Source: Streblospio benedicti
Lineage: Eukaryota; Annelida; Polychaeta; Spionida; Spionidae
Length of the DNA stretch: 64,000 bases
Direction: 5' to 3'
NCBI GenBank assembly: GCA_019095985.1
Contig: CM032664.1
Span: forward strand, 28,594,871 to 28,658,870
Shown: positions 58,858 to 64,000 of the stretch, piece by piece
How the letters are laid out: each line of letters begins with the position of its first letter
How positions within the stretch are numbered: position 1 is the first letter of the stretch
Translations under genes and position numbers: made by a program
Notes under the pieces: generated by a model
What the model saw: the letters and a program-made list of their open reading frames with translations, nothing else
Told to the model about the DNA's origin: nothing
The model's database searches: none

Positions 58858-61800
58858 TTACTTTCTTGCCTTAAAGTACTCGTTCAGCACATCATGAGCC
58901 TGTGTTTCTTTGCCATAATCCTGAAACATTCAAAAATAAATAATATTTAGAACCAGGTACTTGAATCTTTTAAGAAACCAAAAATTTGAACCCAACGGTT
59001 AGTACTCTAATTTTCTAAACCAAACATTTGTACCATGTAATGTTGGTGAACGTTCAAAATTTCAAGTAATAAATTAATGTAGAACATATAATTAAAGTAG
59101 AAAACATTTCAACATCTTATACCATCATATTAACAAAGATTCACTTGAAAATTTGCTCTACCCACCAAAGAGGGTACGAATCCGAAAAAATACAATTAGA
59201 AAGTACTGAGTGTTATACTATTTAGCTCATTGAAAATAACTACAACCATTACCTTGACAACGACGCAGCTGCATCCTACGACCTTTCTTGCTTTGCCTTC
59301 TTTGTCGATCTTGCAGAGACCAGCCCATTCACCAAGCTTCTTGTTGTCATCAACCTGAAAAAAATTCCAATGAAATAAATGCAATGCATGATTCACAGAA
59401 TGAAACTGTATGTTGTATATATGTCAACGTACAAAATGTCTGCAGGTAACGGGGCCACAAATATATGGATCATACTAAGTGGCGCGAAAACCCTTACAAT
59501 TCTCTCTCCCTGTCTGTATCTTTGACATGCAACATGGAAAGCTGCAGCATCAAATGTCTGATACAGGGTTAATAATATTTATTAATGTCATCATACGATT
59601 GTTCAGAACAATTCATTTATTCATTAATTCTCAAGCACCTAGCTAGTAATGGGAATCAATGTAGTTTTCACCAGCGATAATCGGGGGCCATTGCTTCTTT
59701 AATTATTGATATTTTATCGATGTGCAGCTCAGCAAAAAATATTCAGACATCCCAGAAGAATTTCACGATGGGTGTCACGGGCACCATATTCATCAAACCG
59801 TATTTGACAGTACCACACAGAGCATTCATTATAATTTGTCATATCTTCAATTATTTGCACTATTTTCAGTCTGTACAGTTATCTAGTAATGTATCTGCCG
59901 TATAAATGCATGGTATATTATTTATTTTTGTCTGTGAACCCACGCCGCCATCTTAGATCCAGGTATAGTTGATGACATTAGTTTGCAGAAACGCCATAGT
60001 GTGGCACGTGTCTTTATTGTGAACAAGAAAAATGGCACGACATGGATCGTAGTCAAATACAAATGCATTGAGTACATACAAAATAAGAATAAATTATCAC
60101 TGTTATTTCTTACTATAAATTGACTTGAATAAAGTTTGAAAACTGTAGATATGATGAATTCAACTATAGAGTAGTTACATTGGGACTTCTAGATGATGCA
60201 TATTTTTTTAGTGGATATTAATATTGATCACTCCATCACTACACATAGTATTTAATAATTGATCAGGATTCTGAAATTTTGTTGATAACTACAACCTGTC
60301 AAATTCAGACAAGGGCAGACCCATGCACCAAAATGGGGACAATGCAAAAACCTCATATTTTTTCATCTTACCAGAATTTCAAGATTGTAGAACAAAATGT
60401 CTGCAGGTAACGGGGCCACAAATATATGGATCATACTAAGCGGCGCGAAAACCCTTACAATTCTCTCTCCCTGTCTGTATCTTTGACATGCAACATGGAA
60501 AGCTGCAGCATCAAATGTCTGATACAGGGTTAAAAATCCATCCTATTTCCAATTATTCCCAAATTCAAAGTGCCTGAAATAAACATTTGCCTTTAATGGA
60601 ATTACAATACAATAAAAAGGCAAGACTCTAGCTGTAAGTAACACGGTACCTTTAAACTATTCATTGTACTGAAAGTTTTCATTTCAAGTGTGTAATATGT
60701 CTGCAGGTAACGGGGCCACAAATATATGGATCATACTAAGTGGCGCGAAAACCCTTACAATTTTCTCTCCCTGTCTGTATCTTTGACATGCAACATGGAA
60801 AGCTGCAGCATCAAATGTCTGATACAGGGTTAAATTTGCAACGTTATAAATATATTCATTGTAATAATCAACAAAATTATTTACAAATATGCCAAGAAAA
60901 ACGTCTGATGAATGTCAATTAAAAATGTGTGCCAGTTTTCGCGGAGTCAAAAAAAACTAATGACAAGCCATAAATCAGCTGGGGTCAGGATAATACCCCA
61001 GGATATCAAGTCTCGACATTGACATAAATTTCATAAGTAAAGTATTTTGACAATATTTAGATCTTATATGCAAAAAGACTTCAAACTTGATGACTCAAAT
61101 ACTCATATTTGCTTGCATAATCCCTGGCATGTCATAGCCCATTCAAATCGTCTGGTAGCCATTGGAGTGTCAAGTGCCCCGATTACAGCACGGTGCGTCA
61201 AAGTGCAATGGTTAGTTTACTAAATTATCAAAATCAAACAAATGAATATTTACTTTAGCTAAGAAATAAAATAGTTGAAATTTGGAAACCAAATCTGTCC
61301 GGATGATCTATTAAATTTTAATGAATAAATTGCATGATAAATACCTTGATAAGGTTGATAGCGTGCTCTGCGCAGAGGGCCTCCACGAGCTTCACATACA
61401 TGGGCTCATCACAGTTGTTAGCCAGAATGCACAAATGGGCCTGACGTTTGTCAAGGGCTTTTGCACACTCGTGGAGACCACGTGCAAGACCGTCGTGAGT
61501 GAGGGCAGTTTTCAGCACTTCTTGGAGAGCAGTGTTCACATCCATGGGTCCGCCAGCAGCAGCGGCCACTTGGGGTGTATCATCTCTGAAAGGCATTAGG
61601 ATAACTCATTTACACACTATCCTGTTTAGATGCAAGGAAATGTACTTTCAACAGATCAACTTGTAATCTTCCCAAATTTCTTTACATAGATGCAGTCGCC
61701 AGTCTCGACATGAGTCAGCCTCGTCACGTCACTATTATGTACACGCGACAACACTTGACACATGTCGAGACTTCTGGCGACAGCATTTATGGTTTACCGA

Positions 61801-62731
61801 GGCAAATTAACTGGCCATGATTGTTTACGTTGATGTTCAATAGAAAACTGAATCCATGTTTTCGTTTATAGAGAATACCACCCCAGAATACGTTATTTTG
61901 GCATATGGCTAACCCATGATCTTCTCAGATGAGTCGCATCGGTCTCGTCGAGATGAAATGAATGGGTGAGCCGTATACAAAAACGATGTATTCAGCACAA
62001 ATGTGATATTTTATTTCTCATACATTGTGCTTACACAACAAATGAATTGTATAAACATGTTCTTTAATGAATAACGGCAGTAATGGTGGACAAACACTAT
62101 ACTCCGTCTATAGTATTTGACAATTACAACAGTGCCTCCTTTCTAATTAACTTCGTTAACGGGGAGCCTTTATATCCCTTTTCCTGGAAATCAATGACAT
62201 GATTAATATAAAAGTATCAGATTAGTCAGATACCATATGTCCATATATTTCCAGGCAGATATAGAGCACGATAACGCACGAAGTTGTGCGTCAATACAGG
62301 ATTGATGCATCTTTTTTCCCCATTCCTTACAATCATGAAATTAAAAAAAAAAGTGAATAAATCTCATAATTGCCGGAATTAATGCTGTCGGGAGAAGCAG
62401 AGAACAATACATTATAGTAGTTTGATCTCAGTCACACATCACACATGTTTAACGATATACAAACATTGCTATAACAGCTATTCACTTAAAAATACTTGAA
62501 CCAAAACAATGAAAATTATTTCTACGTGAACGGGACTACATTGGCACACTAAACTCTTGCAATTCCGGGACAAGCTATTAATCTGAAACCTCGTTTAGTA
62601 TACGGTGATATGGGCTTGAGGTGGTGAAGAGGCGATCACTTCGAGAACGATTTTTTGACCAACTTAGTAAACACGTGTCCTGCATATGGCAAAATCTAAA
62701 AAATGTGGACTTACCCTTCCGCGTCAGACAT
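58858..62731 (-). CDS. RPS12: 40S ribosomal protein S12
   Basis: Five exons, four coding: 62731-62715 (start MSDAEG), 61585-61345, 59354-59253 and 58920-58858 (stop TAA). All have GT-AG introns and joins in frame, giving 140 residues. The core from [16 protein letters not shown] through [49 protein letters not shown] and [15 protein letters not shown] is unmistakable eS12, an L7Ae/L30-fold protein of the small ribosomal subunit. The length is slightly above the human protein (132) because of an acidic/Ala-rich N-terminus. An untranslated exon precedes the start (see the promoter entry). The third intron (59355-61344) carries three snoRNA copies, a host-gene role RPS12 also has in vertebrates. 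No break is seen, so this is a functional gene and not a retrocopy. Confidence 0.97.
59434..59570 (-). ncRNA. H/ACA box snoRNA, copy 1 (RPS12 intron 3)
   Basis: 137 nt in host sense. Hairpin 1 closes with CTGTATC / GATACAG and an inner TTTGA / TCAAA stem. The hinge contains AGAGAA, fitting the ANANNA H box. Hairpin 2 has an upper stem GCCAC / GTGGC, an internal pocket, and a lower stem closing TTGT-A-AGG against CCTGCAG. ACA follows the stem at once and lies three bases from the 3' end. The target uridine was not identified. Confidence 0.8.
60395..60531 (-). ncRNA. H/ACA box snoRNA, copy 2 (RPS12 intron 3)
   Basis: Nearly identical to copy 1. One difference changes the upper stem of hairpin 2 from GCCAC to GCCGC, turning an A-U pair into a G-U pair, so folding is preserved. 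H box and ACA are intact. Confidence 0.8.
60695..60831 (-). ncRNA. H/ACA box snoRNA, copy 3 (RPS12 intron 3)
   Basis: Nearly identical to copies 1 and 2. Its main change lies in the hinge (one G to A) and keeps an ANANNA match. Stems and ACA box are intact. Copies 2 and 3 are only about 160 bases apart. Confidence 0.8.
61690..61786. repeat. 97-bp foldback in RPS12 intron 2
   Basis: Arms of about 30 bases (ATGCAGTCGCCAGTCTCGAC onward at 61690-61717, inverse at 61755-61786) pair with a two-base gap and two mismatches around a 37-base loop. No C/D or H/ACA boxes were seen, so it is probably a small foldback element. Confidence 0.75.
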
Positions 62732-62916
62732 GTTTACAGCGGAAATCCTTCTGCAACAGAAGACAAAACACAAATGAAATATTAAGTTATATATTAAACT
62801 TCTGATTACATATATTTTAAATGGGAGATTTGTTATATTAATGCAGATTTTTACCGATTTATTTAGAAAATTTTACTCACAATGAGTACCCGACATAAAA
62901 TATCCGGAAAAGGAAG
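62715..62916 (-). promoter_or_regulatory. RPS12: RPS12 5' untranslated exon, TOP-like start and exon 2
   Basis: Exon 2 (62750-62715) begins after a CTGTTGCAG acceptor with 19 untranslated bases before the ATG. Upstream, a GTGAGT donor (62880) ends a first exon whose pyrimidine run CTTCCTTTTCC (62916-62906) fits a 5' terminal oligopyrimidine start, as in translationally controlled ribosomal protein mRNAs. The exact start base is inferred. Confidence 0.6.
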
Positions 62917-63431
62917 TTCGAAAAGGGATGCACATACTTTTAGCCTCCTTCAACCAGACTCTATTTTGCATACTTGGTGGGCGATCGCCACGGTAGTACA
63001 CGATGATTGAGACTACGTTGATTTTTGTTCACGATCAAACAACTTTTCGAATATTTCCATGTACGAGCATCTAGTCTCAACTAATCTGATTTTGGGACTT
63101 TGTCCGGGGGAGCTCCTCCTCGACGTTACAAGCTACGATTGATCTAACCATGGGCAATCATTTTGATAAGAAAATTTAGAGGATGTACAAATGACGTCAA
63201 ATGTTTATTTCAATCGAGATTGTAGTTCATTAGCTGTGGTCTTCTTTAATAGTAAGAGTAGCCTTCTATTCATACTGTAACAGTTGCTTTTTAAATATTT
63301 GTTGGGCATACGTGAGAAATATGTAGTGTTTCATAATTGTTTGTGAATAATAATGTTGATTGCTTTTATTTTTTGTTGAGAAAATCCATTTTTAACCTCC
63401 TAGATTAAAAGAATGTAATAATATTCTAGTC

Positions 63432-63433
<2 letters not shown>
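62917..63433. other. upstream flank of RPS12
   Basis: Includes the presumed RPS12 promoter close to 62920-63130. No gene recognised beyond it. Confidence 0.35.

Positions 63434-63467
<34 letters not shown>
63434..63467. repeat. poly-T run of 34
   Basis: An uninterrupted T homopolymer. It could be the A-tail of a minus-strand retroposed copy, but no such copy was recognised beside it. Confidence 0.9.
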
Positions 63468-63470
<3 letters not shown>

Positions 63471-63504
63471 TCTTCCTAGAGAATGGTTCAGCCTTACACA
63501 CAAT

Positions 63505-63579
63505 CCGTGAATTTTACGTATGACGTGAACTTCCTGTTGTAGAGGTCACTAAATTCTACGTCATACCTAAAATTCACGG
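63505..63579. repeat. 75-bp foldback with CRE-like arms
   Basis: 28-base arms (CCGTGAATTTTACGTATGAC onward, and the inverse ending AAAATTCACGG) pair with few mismatches around a 19-base loop, and both contain ATGACGT / ACGTCAT. A smaller inverted repeat (GATTGGTGATT / AATCACCA) follows at about 63599-63629. Confidence 0.8.
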
Positions 63580-63629
63580 TTTATAGCCGATTTTAGCGAT
63601 TGGTGATTTATTTATATTTCCAATCACCA

Positions 63630-64000
63630 TTGTTATATTGGGAGAAGTAATTATATAATACAATGAAACACCGGAAATAGCTCTATCGAACATATAATTT
63701 TCAATGTACTGTATGTATGTAAGTCCAAAATAAATTTATTGTTATCCTTCATGATACAGGGTAGCATAATACTATTAGGCTTCTTTTCATATAATTGAAT
63801 TTTAAAATAGTGGGCCCTGTCAGGCTATGGCTAGATGCAGGGTGGTGTGCAAGTTGTGTTTCTGGTATTCATGATGTTCCTCTTGGCTGTCTATTGACGA
63901 TTTTACTACAAAAATAGCTGACAGCATCGACAGGTGTTCAAACATTAATTTGATAACTGACCAAGTATGTAGGCTGGGAGTTAAATTCCATCTTTAGTGT
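63630..64000. other. spacer to window end
   Basis: No gene or repeat recognised. Confidence 0.4.

Noticed and set aside
58921-59252. C/D box snoRNA in the last RPS12 intron
   Set aside because: An ATGATGG near-match to box C occurs but no CTGA box D or terminal stem.
60740-60922. 60-codon frame near RPS12
   Set aside because: It lies over snoRNA copy 3 on the opposite strand and starts from a chance ATG.
1-64000. CRISPR arrays, bacterial operons, replication origins
   Set aside because: Spliced genes, intron-hosted snoRNAs and repeat content show animal nuclear DNA; no spaced direct-repeat array was seen.

Overview
This is an AT-rich, intron-bearing animal nuclear sequence, probably from a marine invertebrate. 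Pointers are a spliced RPS12 gene with H/ACA snoRNAs in one intron, a TGEKP-linked C2H2 zinc-finger exon, a natriuretic-peptide-receptor-type ectodomain, a seven-transmembrane receptor, and many short foldback DNA elements and simple repeats. The species cannot be named from the sequence. Genes are sparse, and most of the window is unique AT-rich spacer plus small repeats.

Left third (1-25.9 kb): a possible signal-peptide exon on the minus strand lies at 1.0 kb. A roughly 1.9-kb unit is then repeated in tandem (1.7-5.6 kb), directly before a C2H2 zinc-finger 3' exon (5.6-7.1 kb). A long stretch with MITEs and simple repeats follows. On the minus strand at 24.7-25.8 kb are the first two exons of a receptor with an ANF-receptor (NPR-like) ligand-binding domain; its later exons were not found.

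Middle (26-49 kb): mostly repeats. These include a Penelope-like remnant between inverted flanks, several terminal-inverted-repeat elements, a near-perfect 75-bp foldback, a pure run of 32 CTG triplets, tRNA-derived SINE fragments, and a dispersed repeat ending in TTCTACTGTA. A few candidate exons with good splice signals are noted at low confidence.

Right third (49-64 kb): the most interesting locus is a plus-strand gene at 49.3-55.6 kb. It joins a rhodopsin-like seven-transmembrane receptor, right after helix 7, to a kinase-like domain with a degenerate catalytic loop, and ends in a long Ser/Lys/Arg-rich tail exon. An unrecognised minus-strand gene converges on its 3' end at 56 kb. An array of related foldback elements (57.3-58.5 kb) separates this from the minus-strand RPS12 gene (58.8-62.9 kb), whose largest intron holds three almost identical H/ACA snoRNA copies.

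The 7TM/kinase-like gene is the best candidate for something previously undescribed. The exon joins around the kinase N-lobe are inferred from reading frame and similarity, and the activation segment was not located.
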